Shown: positions 29,248-39,454 of the stretch, piece after piece
How positions within the stretch are numbered: position 1 is the first letter of the stretch
How the letters are laid out: each line of letters begins with the position of its first letter
DNA from: Croceivirga sp.
GTDB lineage: Bacteria; Bacteroidota; Bacteroidia; Flavobacteriales; Flavobacteriaceae
Assembly: GCA_028284935.1 (NCBI GenBank)
Contig: JANQQQ010000012.1
Coordinates: 496,001 to 560,000, forward strand
Reading direction: 5' to 3'
DNA: 64,000 nt
Notes under the pieces: model-generated
Database searches by the model: none
Told to the model about the DNA's origin: nothing
What the model saw: the letters and a program-made list of their open reading frames with translations, nothing else
Translations under genes and position numbers: made by a program

Positions 29248-29589
29248 CTATTGATAAACCGACTCCTTACCAAAATGCCTGGCTAACTGGTAATAGATTA
29301 CCGCTCTATGTTTGTTCTTTTCAGACTTTCCATACTTGTCGATTACGCTATGTATTGCATTCAACAATTCCGGTCCGTCTGAGAGGCCCAATTTCTTGAT
29401 AAGAAAGTTATTCTTTACAGTGTCCAACTCCTTTTCGTCACTTCCGGACACTTTTGAAGCGTCCAAATTGTAAATGGCAGGACCTAAACCAATGGCAACT
29501 TTTGTCAAAAAATCCATATCCGGTTCTTCCCCAAATTTTTCTTTGATGTCAGTTGCATATTTTTCTATTAATTCGTCTCTTTTACTCAT
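29248..29589 (-). CDS. DUF2853 family protein
   Basis: 113 aa MSKRDELIEKYATDIKEKFGEEPDMDFLTKVAIGLGPAIYN; a common neighbour of menD in flavobacteria. Confidence 0.7.
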   Translation of the reverse strand: MSKRDELIEKYATDIKEKFGEEPDMDFLTKVAIGLGPAIYNLDASKVSGSDEKELDTVKNNFLIKKLGLSDGPELLNAIHSVIDKYGKSEKNKHRAVIYYQLARHFGKESVYQ

Positions 29590-29612
29590 AATCGTTAGTG
29601 TTTTGAAAATGT

Positions 29613-31376
29613 TTATCGATATTCCGAAGATATGAAATCGAAGTAACCAAGCAAAATCCCGTTGTTCAATTCCCTTGGGGTAAAAACCTCAAGAAGTTTA
29701 GGCCTTTTACCGGATTCAAAAAAGCCTGGCAATGTTTCTTCCAACATGTTTCTATTGGCAGCTGACTGGTACTCCAAACCAAACTGTTTACACATATTTT
29801 CAGCGCTCAAATGATGTTCGGTCTCAAAAAAGGTGGCAAACCTATCAGTACCATCAAAGCCTGGAAGAATCCTAAAAATTCCACCTCCAGCATTATTTAT
29901 CAGAATAATTCTAAAATCGTTTTTGATGTAATTATTCCACAAGGCATTACTATCATAAAAAAAACTGAGGTCCCCTGTGATAAGCACAGTAGGGTTTTTA
30001 TGGTATATGGACCCTCCAATTGCGGTGGATGTTGAACCATCTATACCACTGGTGCCCCGATTGCAGTAAACGGGTATTGACCCATCCAAAGGGAACAACT
30101 GTGCGTAGCGAACCGTAGAACTATTCGACAAATGCACTTGATGACCCTTAGGAATGGTTCTCTGCAATACCTCAAACACAGTGAAATCGCTAAAAGGGGC
30201 CTTCTTTACATACTCCAATTGCTTTTTCTGGTAGTTCTTTTTGACCGAATTCCATTTGTTTAAATAATTACTCTCTACTGATTGACTATTTGAAAATAGC
30301 CAAGCCAAAAATTGATTGGGTTCGTTCTTGAAATGTTTGGTAAGGGCAAAATAGGTGTCATAGGCTTTTGTAGGATGAACATGCCAATGGTGCTTAGGCT
30401 TATACTTCCTTAGAAAGGCTTTAACTTTCTTCGAAACCACCAATCCACCAAAGGTAAGCAGGACTTCAGGTTGTAATTCCAAAAAACGCTCGTGGGTGTT
30501 TTTGGATTTCTCTATAGGAAAAATGATACTATCTATGCTTGGAAAAAAATTGGAATGATGTAAGTTCGACGTAGTTTCCGTGAATACAATTGCCGATGGG
30601 TCTTTTGCCAATAAATCCAAATACTTTTTTTCTATGGAATTAGGCGCGTTTACACCTACTAAAATCAGTTTTCGCTTGGCAGAATTCCATATTTGATGAA
30701 TATTCCCAAAGTTGGATTCAATCCCTACTTCCGTTTCATCGTCCAACTTCAATGAAAACCTTTCTTGGTCCTCAATCTCCTCCATTCCATATAAGGGTTC
30801 CTCAAATGGGATATTGATATGGACCGGAAGCCTTTGTCCAAATACTACCTTAAAGGCCGTTCCAATTTGACGCCGATTGAACTTGGCAATGGATTCCTGT
30901 GGTTGTTCCAAGAGTTCTGGCTGATAAAAAGCCAATCGTTCCGTTGCATGAACCGCATCAATTTTCAAATTGGCAGAATAACCAATATGACGATCAAAAA
31001 CCTTATCCTGACGTATGGTTTGCCCATCACCAACATCGATTTTATAAGGTGGCCTATCTGCGGAAATAACAATGAGCGGTATATTGCTGTAAAACGCTTC
31101 TGCAATAGCAGGGTAATAATTCAAAAGTGCACTTCCAGAAGTGCAAACTACGGCAACGGGTTCTTTTTTTTGCTGCGCTATCCCAAGACCAAAGAAGGCC
31201 GCACAGCGTTCATCAACAATGCTAAAACAAGTGAAAAAAGGGTCTCCGGTAAAACTCAGGGTCAAGGGGGCATTCCTAGAACCAGGGGAAATGATAATGT
31301 TGTTGATTCCGGCTGCTTTACACAATAGAACAAGAAGTTGGGCAGCTGGAATGTTGGAGTATTTCATCTGGTACAA
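29613..31376 (-). CDS. menD: 2-succinyl-5-enolpyruvyl-6-hydroxy-3-cyclohexene-1-carboxylate synthase
   Basis: ThDP enzyme: IIISPGSRNAPLTLSF, VVCTSGSALLNYYPAIAEA, GDLSFFYDSNALWN…NNAGGGIF. Confidence 0.95.
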   Translation of the reverse strand: MYQMKYSNIPAAQLLVLLCKAAGINNIIISPGSRNAPLTLSFTGDPFFTCFSIVDERCAAFFGLGIAQQKKEPVAVVCTSGSALLNYYPAIAEAFYSNIPLIVISADRPPYKIDVGDGQTIRQDKVFDRHIGYSANLKIDAVHATERLAFYQPELLEQPQESIAKFNRRQIGTAFKVVFGQRLPVHINIPFEEPLYGMEEIEDQERFSLKLDDETEVGIESNFGNIHQIWNSAKRKLILVGVNAPNSIEKKYLDLLAKDPSAIVFTETTSNLHHSNFFPSIDSIIFPIEKSKNTHERFLELQPEVLLTFGGLVVSKKVKAFLRKYKPKHHWHVHPTKAYDTYFALTKHFKNEPNQFLAWLFSNSQSVESNYLNKWNSVKKNYQKKQLEYVKKAPFSDFTVFEVLQRTIPKGHQVHLSNSSTVRYAQLFPLDGSIPVYCNRGTSGIDGSTSTAIGGSIYHKNPTVLITGDLSFFYDSNALWNNYIKNDFRIILINNAGGGIFRILPGFDGTDRFATFFETEHHLSAENMCKQFGLEYQSAANRNMLEETLPGFFESGKRPKLLEVFTPRELNNGILLGYFDFISSEYR

Positions 31377-31405
31377 AAATACAAACGGGAGACCTTAAAA
31401 CCCAA

Positions 31406-32458
31406 TCAAAGTACTTCCAGAATAGTACCACTCTTGTATTGTGTCTCCAGCCACTCCTTCTCGGGGTCGGAATCGGCTGTTATACCTCCTCCAACAAAAA
31501 TTTGTGCATTGCCAGGGGAATACTTAAAACATCTGAGGTTAACGAAAAGGTCGATGTTTTTCTTTTTACCCAAATGTATAGGTCCCAAATATCCGGTGTA
31601 AAATTCCCTATTGTAACCTTCATGCTGCAAAATAAATTCGAGCGCCTCCATTCTTGGCATGCCGCATATAGCGGGGGTTGGGTGCAAACTTTTTACAATG
31701 GTGACTAAATCATCGAAAGGATTCAATTCTCCCACTACCATTGACCTTAGATGCCATAATTTTCCGGCCATGTAGGTATTGGGTCCTGATACACTTAGAT
31801 TAGCTACCTTACCCTTTAAGTTGTGGAGGATATAATCCGTAACCATTTGTTGTTCCTCGCGTTCTTTTATAGTCCAATCGGGCTTTTCATTTTTCACAAC
31901 CGGCAGAGTGCCCGCCAAGGAAGTGGTACATACCAATCCATTTTGAAACTTTAGTAACTGTTCAGGAGTTGCTCCAAACCACATTCCAACTTTTGGATGA
32001 TACCACCAAAAACGAAAAGCTGAAGGGTACTTGACCAACAGAGAGGTGAAAATGTGCTCAGGATGCTTCTGGGTAGATCGATGAATACATCTTGATAATA
32101 CTACCTTTTTTAGCTTGCCCTTTTCAATCCGACTAATGGCATCTTCAACCAATTTTAAATGGAAATCCTTGCCTTCATCTGAAAATTCAATCTTCTTTTC
32201 CTTCTTTTCGTTTTGAATTGCATGAGTTTGAGCTTGGAGGTATTCCCCGGTCAACAGGATTTTATCCCCATTTGCCTCGAAAGGTGCAAATACAAATCCT
32301 GGCGTTTTCAGATCTCCGGTAATTTGAAGGGACGCATCATTTTGGAAAATCCCTTCCATAATACTATCATTGGGGTTTTGATACACAACAAAGGGAAGTT
32401 CCTCTGATAGCCACTTCGCGGCTTTTTTTAAAAGCTTATTGTTGTTTTGGGAGGGCAA
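31406..32458 (-). CDS. menF: Isochorismate synthase (chorismate-binding)
   Basis: KVVLSRCIHR, CTTSLAGTLPVV, LHPTPAICGMPRMEAL, YTGYLGPI, FVGGGITADSDPEKEWLET. Confidence 0.9.
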   Translation of the reverse strand: MPSQNNNKLLKKAAKWLSEELPFVVYQNPNDSIMEGIFQNDASLQITGDLKTPGFVFAPFEANGDKILLTGEYLQAQTHAIQNEKKEKKIEFSDEGKDFHLKLVEDAISRIEKGKLKKVVLSRCIHRSTQKHPEHIFTSLLVKYPSAFRFWWYHPKVGMWFGATPEQLLKFQNGLVCTTSLAGTLPVVKNEKPDWTIKEREEQQMVTDYILHNLKGKVANLSVSGPNTYMAGKLWHLRSMVVGELNPFDDLVTIVKSLHPTPAICGMPRMEALEFILQHEGYNREFYTGYLGPIHLGKKKNIDLFVNLRCFKYSPGNAQIFVGGGITADSDPEKEWLETQYKSGTILEVL

Positions 32459-32861
32459 TGGTCGTCAATTTGCAATTAGAAATGAGGTCCCCTTCTTCGT
32501 TGGTAATTCTGATTTCCCACAATTGTGTGGTGCGCCCTTTATGAAGGATACTGGCCCTAGCATATACGTATCCATCCTTGATACTTTTAACATGATTGGC
32601 GGAAATTTCGATGCCCCTGACAAAAAACTGATTCCCATCCAAAAATACATAGGAGGCTGCACTGCCAACGCTTTCGGCCAACGCCACAGAGGCTCCTCCA
32701 TGGAGCACTCCATCCGGTTGGTGAACTTTGGGAGTAACAGGCATTCGTGCAATCAAAAAGTTTTCACCAACATCAACGTACTCCATATCCAAGGTTTCCA
32801 TCAAGGTGCCTTTGCGGATCTGATTGCAAACGGACAGAATCTTTTCTTTGTGCTCCTGCAT
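32436..32861 (-). CDS. PaaI-family hotdog thioesterase (candidate DHNA-CoA thioesterase)
   Basis: HQPDGVLHGGASVALAESVGSAAS; overlaps the menF start. Confidence 0.88.
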   Translation of the reverse strand: MQEHKEKILSVCNQIRKGTLMETLDMEYVDVGENFLIARMPVTPKVHQPDGVLHGGASVALAESVGSAASYVFLDGNQFFVRGIEISANHVKSIKDGYVYARASILHKGRTTQLWEIRITNEEGDLISNCKLTTIALPKQQ

Positions 32862-32918
32862 ATTTTTTTTTCAAAGATACCTATTCGTAAATCAAAAGAA
32901 AGATGGTATTTTTTGACC

Positions 32919-33563
32919 ATGATACAGCACAAAAAGAGGGTGTCCTATACCTCATCCAATTCTTATGAAACCCTTAATGAAATTACGCCAAAGACCAAAA
33001 ATGTGTGGATAGTTGTCCATGGTATGGGTTTCTTGAGTCGTTTTTTTCTAAAACCGTTTCAACAGTTTAATGCTGAAGAAAATTATTTCATTGCCCCACA
33101 AGCACCATCAAAGTACTATCTTAAAGATGATTTTAAATATGTAGGGGCAAGTTGGTTGACCAAGGAAGACACGCCATCAGAAATTGAAAACAACATGAAT
33201 TATTTGGACGCGGTTCTTGAGAATGAATCCCTTCCAGATAATAAAAATTTGATTTTGTTTGGGTTTTCACAAGGTGTTTCGATCATTACGAGATTCCTAT
33301 GTAAAAGAAGAATTAGCCCTTCACATCTCATACTTTACGCAGGAGGAATTCCAAATGAACTAGCGCCCGCGGATTTCAATCATTTAAGTTTTGAACACAC
33401 CAAAGTGAAAATGGTTTGTGGGGATAAGGACCATTTTCTGACACCTCAACGACTCGAAGCAGAGTTGAAAAAATCAGAAAAACTTTTTCAGGGCCATGCC
33501 GAATTCGTCAAATTTCCAGGAGGGCATGAAATCCATCCAAAGGTTCTCAAAGAGTTAATTTAA
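32919..33563 (+). CDS. Alpha/beta hydrolase (esterase/phospholipase-like)
   Basis: VWIVVHGMGFLSRF, nucleophile elbow FGFSQGVSI, CGDKDHFL, GGHEI; the ORF-track extension upstream of 32919 is antisense to the thioesterase. Confidence 0.82.
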   Translation: MIQHKKRVSYTSSNSYETLNEITPKTKNVWIVVHGMGFLSRFFLKPFQQFNAEENYFIAPQAPSKYYLKDDFKYVGASWLTKEDTPSEIENNMNYLDAVLENESLPDNKNLILFGFSQGVSIITRFLCKRRISPSHLILYAGGIPNELAPADFNHLSFEHTKVKMVCGDKDHFLTPQRLEAELKKSEKLFQGHAEFVKFPGGHEIHPKVLKELI

Positions 33564-33567
33564 GCGC

Positions 33568-34497
33568 TCAACCCTTTATATCGACTTCAGCAATCGTCTT
33601 GGGGTAATAGCTGATTTTTCTAGTAGTAAAGGTGTTATCTGGAGTAATTATTTTCTTTACCCAATTCTTTTGCTCGTTATCATCAAACTGAAAAATATAT
33701 TCTTTTTCTGAAGTGGCATTTCCTTGCCTGATGGTCTCTTTGGTCAAAATCCCTTCTTCATTATAATCGAAGAAACGTTTTTCTTGGGATACAAATTCTT
33801 TTTCTCCCATATCAAATTGAAATACTTCCCTAGAAACCAAGAGACCCCGGTTATCCCTAACTTCCTCAATCGCATTGCTGGGTTCCCCATCCAAATAGTT
33901 TTTCGTCAATACAATGCTTAGTACCCCAAGCCTTTTGTTCTTTTTGGTCGATTCCCGAATGGATTTTTCAACTACACCGTTTTCAAAATAGGTCTTGGTA
34001 TTCTCGTCTTTATAAGCGGTATGTTCTACCATAATTTCATCAACGGCATCTTCGTGGGATACTACGATCTTTGACAGTAGATTATCCCCATCAAACTGAT
34101 ACTCCTGAACCTCTACAAACTCTTTGTCATACGAAATGATTTGTTCCCTTACCTTGATGTTATCGGTACTGTCAATCGTATAAAAATGGGCCATAGACGA
34201 GGACAAATCAAGAACATTATCCTTATAACTCTCCACTCGTTTTTCCACCAGATTTTCCTCTACAAAACTGTAGCTGGTAACATCCTTGTCATCCTCATTA
34301 TATTGTGTTGTCACCTTCACCAGTCGTCCCAAAACATCAAACTCAAAAATTTCCTGACCATAGTCCGTAATAACTTGGCAAATCTTGACATTTCCCCGCA
34401 AATCAAAGTCCCCAACTTGAAATTGCTTGATTTCCTGAGAGGAAGTCAACGAGCTGAATAAGAGAAGGATAAAAAATAAGGGGTAGTGTTTCATCAT
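33568..34497 (-). CDS. Secreted protein of unknown function, YD/RHS-like short repeats
   Basis: Signal peptide; repeats such as FEFDVLGRLVKVTTQY, RFFDYNEEGILTKETIRQ. Confidence 0.55.
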   Translation of the reverse strand: MMKHYPLFFILLLFSSLTSSQEIKQFQVGDFDLRGNVKICQVITDYGQEIFEFDVLGRLVKVTTQYNEDDKDVTSYSFVEENLVEKRVESYKDNVLDLSSSMAHFYTIDSTDNIKVREQIISYDKEFVEVQEYQFDGDNLLSKIVVSHEDAVDEIMVEHTAYKDENTKTYFENGVVEKSIRESTKKNKRLGVLSIVLTKNYLDGEPSNAIEEVRDNRGLLVSREVFQFDMGEKEFVSQEKRFFDYNEEGILTKETIRQGNATSEKEYIFQFDDNEQKNWVKKIITPDNTFTTRKISYYPKTIAEVDIKG

Positions 34498-34576
34498 ACT
34501 GCAAAATTACACTCTTGTATAGCAACAATAAAACAAAATCAGTGCCAGTTATCGAAATTTTTGAAGAAATTTAATC

Positions 34577-35830
34577 TTAGTAAAACTTTCGTTCCGGGCG
34601 GTAAGGGGAAAGATCTAACGAAGGCTTTCTTCCTGAAATGAGTTCAACAACCAATAGACCTGTAGCAGGCCCCAAACTCCAACCCATCATGGCATGGCCG
34701 GTAGCAATGGTTAAATTATTAAAATCTTTAGATGTACCTATGTAGGGTAACCCATCCGGACTCACAGGTCGCAGTCCACATTGGGCATTGTTTCGATCCT
34801 CAACGGGAATATCAAGACCTTCATAGAATAGCTTTGCCCCCTTCGCAATGGCCTGAACACGTTCTTTTCTGATTCTTGAATTAATGCCAGAGAACTCCAT
34901 GGTACCTGCAAAACGGGTAAACCCCAACATGGGGGTAACCGCCATTTTAGCCTCAAGTAACAGGGCGGGCATGGTTATTCCCGTAGATCTAGTGACATCA
35001 ATCCGGTAACCTTTTCCTGCTTGAATTGGCAATTGAATCCCTAGTCGCTTTGAGAGTTGTGATGTCCAACTACCTCCGGCAAAAACCACCTCATCCATTT
35101 TATATACCGCTTGATCTGTGGCAATCGAAGTGATCTTTTTATTTGAAATGGAAAAATCAATGACTTCCTCATTCCTATGGATTTCCACTCCAGATTTTTC
35201 CAAGTAGTGCATCATTTTGGGCATAAAATCGGTTGGGGTAGTATGGCCATCACACAAATAATGAACAGCACCTATGGCGTTCACTTTTATATTTGGTTCG
35301 ATTTTTTCAATTCCCTTTTCGTCCAATACCTCCGATTCAAGTCCCAAGTGTTTGGCTTTTTCGGCCGTTCCCTTTTCATGGTCCCCTTCTTTTTGGGTCT
35401 GATACAACATCAACAATCCCTTCCGTTCATAATGAAATTTTCCCAAATCATTAGATGCCTTTAAGGCATCATAGAGCTCCCTACTTAAAATATTGATATC
35501 CCGAATATGGGACATGGCCCTTTCAACTTTAGCCTTTGTGGATGATTTCTTGAAAGCCCAGGCCCATTTTAGAAATTCCATATCCAACCTTGGTTTCATG
35601 TAAAATGGACTGGTGGAATTGAACATATACTTTAGTCCCTTGGAAATCATTCCGGGAGCCGCCAACGGAACAATGTGGCTAGGTGTTAAATATCCGGCAT
35701 TGACGTAACTGGCGCCACCATCCATGTTGGATTTGTCGATTACCCTTACGCTATAGCCTTCTTTTTGGAGGTAATAGGCCGCGCATAGTCCTATAATTCC
35801 CCCACCAATAACAATAACTTCCTTGCTCAT
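34577..35830 (-). CDS. FAD-dependent D-amino-acid oxidoreductase (candidate D-hydroxyproline dehydrogenase)
   Basis: DAO fold: EVIVIGGGIIGLCAAYYLQKEGYSV; C-terminal GLRPVSPDGLPYIG…TGHAMMGWSLGPATG; operon context. Confidence 0.82.
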   Translation of the reverse strand: MSKEVIVIGGGIIGLCAAYYLQKEGYSVRVIDKSNMDGGASYVNAGYLTPSHIVPLAAPGMISKGLKYMFNSTSPFYMKPRLDMEFLKWAWAFKKSSTKAKVERAMSHIRDINILSRELYDALKASNDLGKFHYERKGLLMLYQTQKEGDHEKGTAEKAKHLGLESEVLDEKGIEKIEPNIKVNAIGAVHYLCDGHTTPTDFMPKMMHYLEKSGVEIHRNEEVIDFSISNKKITSIATDQAVYKMDEVVFAGGSWTSQLSKRLGIQLPIQAGKGYRIDVTRSTGITMPALLLEAKMAVTPMLGFTRFAGTMEFSGINSRIRKERVQAIAKGAKLFYEGLDIPVEDRNNAQCGLRPVSPDGLPYIGTSKDFNNLTIATGHAMMGWSLGPATGLLVVELISGRKPSLDLSPYRPERKFY

Positions 35831-35831
35831 C

Positions 35832-36842
35832 TTAAATCACTTGAAAACCATGCGCGAAGGGATCATCATCGGTATCAATGGTAATTGTATTTTGCCCGTA
35901 AATTTTAGCCCAGCCCCTTACACTGGGCACGATTGCATTTTTTCCAGCCAGTTCGACTTTCCTTTCAATTTTTCCCACAAAGGTGGAACCAATGTAACTC
36001 TCATGAATGTATTCATCACCTGCACTCAACTTCCCCCTTGAAAACAACTGGGCCAAACGCGCTGAAGTACCTGTTCCGCAAGGAGAGCGGTCGATGGCCT
36101 TATCACCATAGAAAACAGCATTCCTGCCATTGGACTTTTCATTTAATACAGTTCCGGTCCAAAGCAAATGCGATACGTTTCGGATAGTGTCGTTTTCCGG
36201 GTGAATAAATTGATTTTCGTATTTCTCATTAATTCGGATCCTCAGGTCCCGGGAAATCCTAACCAATTCATTGGCGGAAAAGTTTTGAATACCGGAAAAA
36301 CCTTCTTGGGGGTCAATAATCGCATAAAAATTTCCGCCATAGGCCACATCAAAACGTAACTCCCCGAGGTCTGGACAGTGGATGATTAGGTTCTCGGCTG
36401 CCAAATAGCTTTTTACATTGGTCAATTTTACCCAATTTACTTTACCATGGGTCATTTGATAATCGATTTTCACCAATCCCGCTGGGGCTTCCATCCGTAA
36501 CTTCCCTTCCCGTTTTGGTTTTATCAATCCTTCCTCCAAGGCAATGGTAACGGTACCTATGGTGCCATGCCCACACATGGGTAGACAACCACTGGTTTCA
36601 ATGAACAAAACGGCAAAGTCATTTTCAGGATTATGGGGTGGATACAAAATGCTACCGCTCATCATATCATGGCCCCGAGGTTCAAACATCAAACCTGTAC
36701 GTATCCAATCATATTCCTTTATAAAATGGAGACGCTTCTCATTCATGGTCGTACCCTTCAAATCCGGTCCACCACTCTTTATTAAGCGAACCGGGTTACC
36801 ACAGGTATGGGCGTCGATACAATCAAAAACGTGTCTTGACAT
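35832..36842 (-). CDS. 4-hydroxyproline epimerase (proline racemase family)
   Basis: Both catalytic Cys motifs present: CLPMCGHGTIGT and DRSPCGTGTSARLA, so racemase/epimerase rather than the Thr-containing dehydratase. Confidence 0.88.
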   Translation of the reverse strand: MSRHVFDCIDAHTCGNPVRLIKSGGPDLKGTTMNEKRLHFIKEYDWIRTGLMFEPRGHDMMSGSILYPPHNPENDFAVLFIETSGCLPMCGHGTIGTVTIALEEGLIKPKREGKLRMEAPAGLVKIDYQMTHGKVNWVKLTNVKSYLAAENLIIHCPDLGELRFDVAYGGNFYAIIDPQEGFSGIQNFSANELVRISRDLRIRINEKYENQFIHPENDTIRNVSHLLWTGTVLNEKSNGRNAVFYGDKAIDRSPCGTGTSARLAQLFSRGKLSAGDEYIHESYIGSTFVGKIERKVELAGKNAIVPSVRGWAKIYGQNTITIDTDDDPFAHGFQVI

Positions 36843-36843
36843 C

Positions 36844-38427
36844 TTAGATGGGAGCGTCTGTTTGTTCGTTGTTCACCAATCGTTGTATTCCCAATGGGTT
36901 TTCGTTTTTTAAGGATTCTGGGAGTAAATGATTGGGCCAATTCTGGTAACTAATTGGTCTTACCCATCGCTGAATCGCATCAATCCCAACAGCACCAAAC
37001 CTGCTGTCCGTAGATGCGGGATAAGGCCCGCCATGTTGCATTGAGGGACACACTTCCACTCCTGTTGGCACCCCGTTAAAAATCAAGCGCCCTACCCTAT
37101 TTTCAAGGGATTCAATCACTGTTTTGTAAGCCCCCAACTCATTTTCCACACCTACAATTGTTCCCGTAAGCTGCCCCTCCAATCCGGAAATAGCATGTGT
37201 TAATTCATGTTCATCCTGGCATTCCACAACCATGGAAAAAGGACCAAATACTTCCTGGTGCAATCTGGGGTTATCAATAAATGCTTCACCCTTTACCTTT
37301 ACAACGGTTGATCTTGCATGGTTTATGGCCACATCCGCTGAATACTCAGCAGTTACCGAAACATTTTCCTCATTCAATACGGATGCCTTGTTCGCATCGT
37401 ATTTTGAAATGATGTTTGGATGCAACATGCATGAAGGTATAATTTTGATAATTTCTTCAGATAAGGTACGTACAAACCCATCCAATGCATTACTCCTCAA
37501 TCCCAATAATAAACCGGGATTTGTACAGAACTGACCGGTCCCCAAGGTAATGGAACCGGCATAGGTCTTTGCCCACTCCTTTCCTTTTAGTTTTAGGGCT
37601 TTAGGCAAAAAGACCACGGGATTTATGCTCCCCATCTCTGCAAAAACCGGTATGGGCTCTTCCCGTTGGGCTGCCATATCAAACAAGGCCCGTCCCCCGG
37701 CAATACTTCCGGTAAAACCAATCCCCTTGATTTTTGGATGCTTCACCAACTGCTGTCCAACCTCAATTCCACTACTGTTTAGATTGGAAAAAACTCCGTT
37801 GGGCATCCCTGTTTCCTTAGCCGCCCTTACAATGGCGGAAGCTACCAACTCGCCTGTCCCGGCATGCATCGGGTGACTTTTTACCACTACAGGGCAACCG
37901 GAGGCCAAAGCACTGGCTGTATCACCTCCGGCCGTACTGTACGCCAAAGGAAAATTACTGGCTCCAAAAACTGCTATGGGCCCTATTGGAATCTTCATTT
38001 TTCTTAAATCAGGTTTTGGCCCAGGTTCACGATTTGGTATTGCGGTATCAATGGTAGCATTGACCCATGAGCCCTCCTCGACCAAATCTGCAAAGGTGCG
38101 CAGTTGAAAACAGGTGCGTCCCCGTTCGCCTTTTGCACGACCCTTGGGAAGTCCGGTTTCCTTACAATAGATTTGTACCAATTCATCTCCCAAATCTTCA
38201 ATATTATCGGCAATTTTCCTCAAAAAAGATGCCTTTTTCATTCCTGAAAAATACCTGAACTCCAAAAAGGCATTCCAAGCCAGGTCAACTGCATCTGCGA
38301 CTTCCTCAGGCGTAGCTTCATAAAATGTCCATTCGGTTTCCAAGTTCAATTTGGGATCAAATGTTTTAAAGGCTGTACCGTTGAGTGTTGAAGGTTCATT
38401 CCCAATGTAATTCTTTCCTGTAATCAT
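36844..38427 (-). CDS. Aldehyde dehydrogenase, 2,5-dioxovalerate (alpha-ketoglutarate semialdehyde) type
   Basis: FGASNFPLAYSTAGGDTASALASGCPVVVKSHP, GFTGSIAGGRALF, TLGTGQFCTNPG; operon context. Confidence 0.87.
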   Translation of the reverse strand: MITGKNYIGNEPSTLNGTAFKTFDPKLNLETEWTFYEATPEEVADAVDLAWNAFLEFRYFSGMKKASFLRKIADNIEDLGDELVQIYCKETGLPKGRAKGERGRTCFQLRTFADLVEEGSWVNATIDTAIPNREPGPKPDLRKMKIPIGPIAVFGASNFPLAYSTAGGDTASALASGCPVVVKSHPMHAGTGELVASAIVRAAKETGMPNGVFSNLNSSGIEVGQQLVKHPKIKGIGFTGSIAGGRALFDMAAQREEPIPVFAEMGSINPVVFLPKALKLKGKEWAKTYAGSITLGTGQFCTNPGLLLGLRSNALDGFVRTLSEEIIKIIPSCMLHPNIISKYDANKASVLNEENVSVTAEYSADVAINHARSTVVKVKGEAFIDNPRLHQEVFGPFSMVVECQDEHELTHAISGLEGQLTGTIVGVENELGAYKTVIESLENRVGRLIFNGVPTGVEVCPSMQHGGPYPASTDSRFGAVGIDAIQRWVRPISYQNWPNHLLPESLKNENPLGIQRLVNNEQTDAPI

Positions 38428-39332
38428 AATATGCTATAATCTGACAGATGTGGTCTACTTCTCACACCTTCCTCAATAATTCCTAAAACCCGTTTCCGTT
38501 CGTTTCCCTGCAATGGCAGTCTAGGTGCACGTACATGTTCGGTACCGATTCCCGTAGCAACTTCTGCCAACTTAATATTTTGTACCAATTGCGGATTGAT
38601 ATCCAATTCCAACAAGGGCATGAACCAGCGATAAATGGATATGGCATCCGCTATCCTACCTGCCTTTATCAATTTATATATGGCTACGGTTTCGGCGGGA
38701 AAAGCACAAACCAGACCCGCTACCCAGCCATCCGCTCCCATCGCCATACTCTCCAAGGCCAAGGTATCCACACCGCACAATATTTTCAATCGGTCTCCAA
38801 AAACATTTCGTATTCGAGTAATATTTGTAATATCCCTTGTGGATTCCTTAACCGCCAAAATATTATCCAACTTCAACAATTCATCGAACATTTCTAAAGT
38901 TACCTCAATTTTATAATCCACCGGGTTATTATAAATCATGATGGGTAAATCCGTGTTTGATGCAATGGTTTGGAAGTAAGTAAGAACCTCATAATCTGTG
39001 GCTTTGTATTGCATGGGAGGAAGTAACATAAGGCCCTTGGCTCCCCAATCCTTGGCATTTCCAGCCAAGGTCACTGCACTACGTGTTGAACGCTCAGCAA
39101 TGTTCATAACAATGGGGACCCTTCCATCCACCAAACTAACGGCATGTTCCACCAGTGCTTGCTTTTCCACATTGGTCAAGGTACTGGCCTCACCAAGGCT
39201 CCCCCCTAGTATTATGGCCTCCACACCTGCATCCAACTGCGCTTGGAGATTGGTTGAAAACATCTCCAAGTCCAATTCATCATTAGCTGTAAATTTTGTG
39301 GTGACTGCGGGCATGACTCCTTTCCATTCCAT
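38424..39332 (-). CDS. Dihydrodipicolinate synthase family protein (candidate pyrroline-4-hydroxy-2-carboxylate deaminase)
   Basis: DapA-like TIM barrel: AIILGGSLGEASTLT, IMIYNNPVDYK, Schiff-base Lys in ILAVKEST. Confidence 0.85.
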   Translation of the reverse strand: MEWKGVMPAVTTKFTANDELDLEMFSTNLQAQLDAGVEAIILGGSLGEASTLTNVEKQALVEHAVSLVDGRVPIVMNIAERSTRSAVTLAGNAKDWGAKGLMLLPPMQYKATDYEVLTYFQTIASNTDLPIMIYNNPVDYKIEVTLEMFDELLKLDNILAVKESTRDITNITRIRNVFGDRLKILCGVDTLALESMAMGADGWVAGLVCAFPAETVAIYKLIKAGRIADAISIYRWFMPLLELDINPQLVQNIKLAEVATGIGTEHVRAPRLPLQGNERKRVLGIIEEGVRSRPHLSDYSIL

Positions 39333-39355
39333 ATAGATATATTTGAATTTTATCT

Positions 39356-39363
39356 CAAAAGTA
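39356..39363 (-). promoter_or_regulatory. Candidate -7 box of the hydroxyproline operon
   Basis: Minus strand TACTTTTG (TAnnTTTG), about 24 nt before the ATG at 39332. Confidence 0.45.
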
Positions 39364-39454
39364 GCGGCTATTTTGTGTTTCTGCCTTTTAAAAATTACCC
39401 AATACCACCTTTATGTTACCCATGTTCAACTTATTATTGTATTTTACGGCCTAA

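Noticed and set aside
30819-31328. 169-aa plus-strand ORF
   Set aside because: Antisense to menD; no recognisable motifs.
32439-32918. Upstream 160-codon extension of the alpha/beta hydrolase ORF
   Set aside because: Antisense to the hotdog thioesterase; the hydrolase fold starts after the ATG at 32919.
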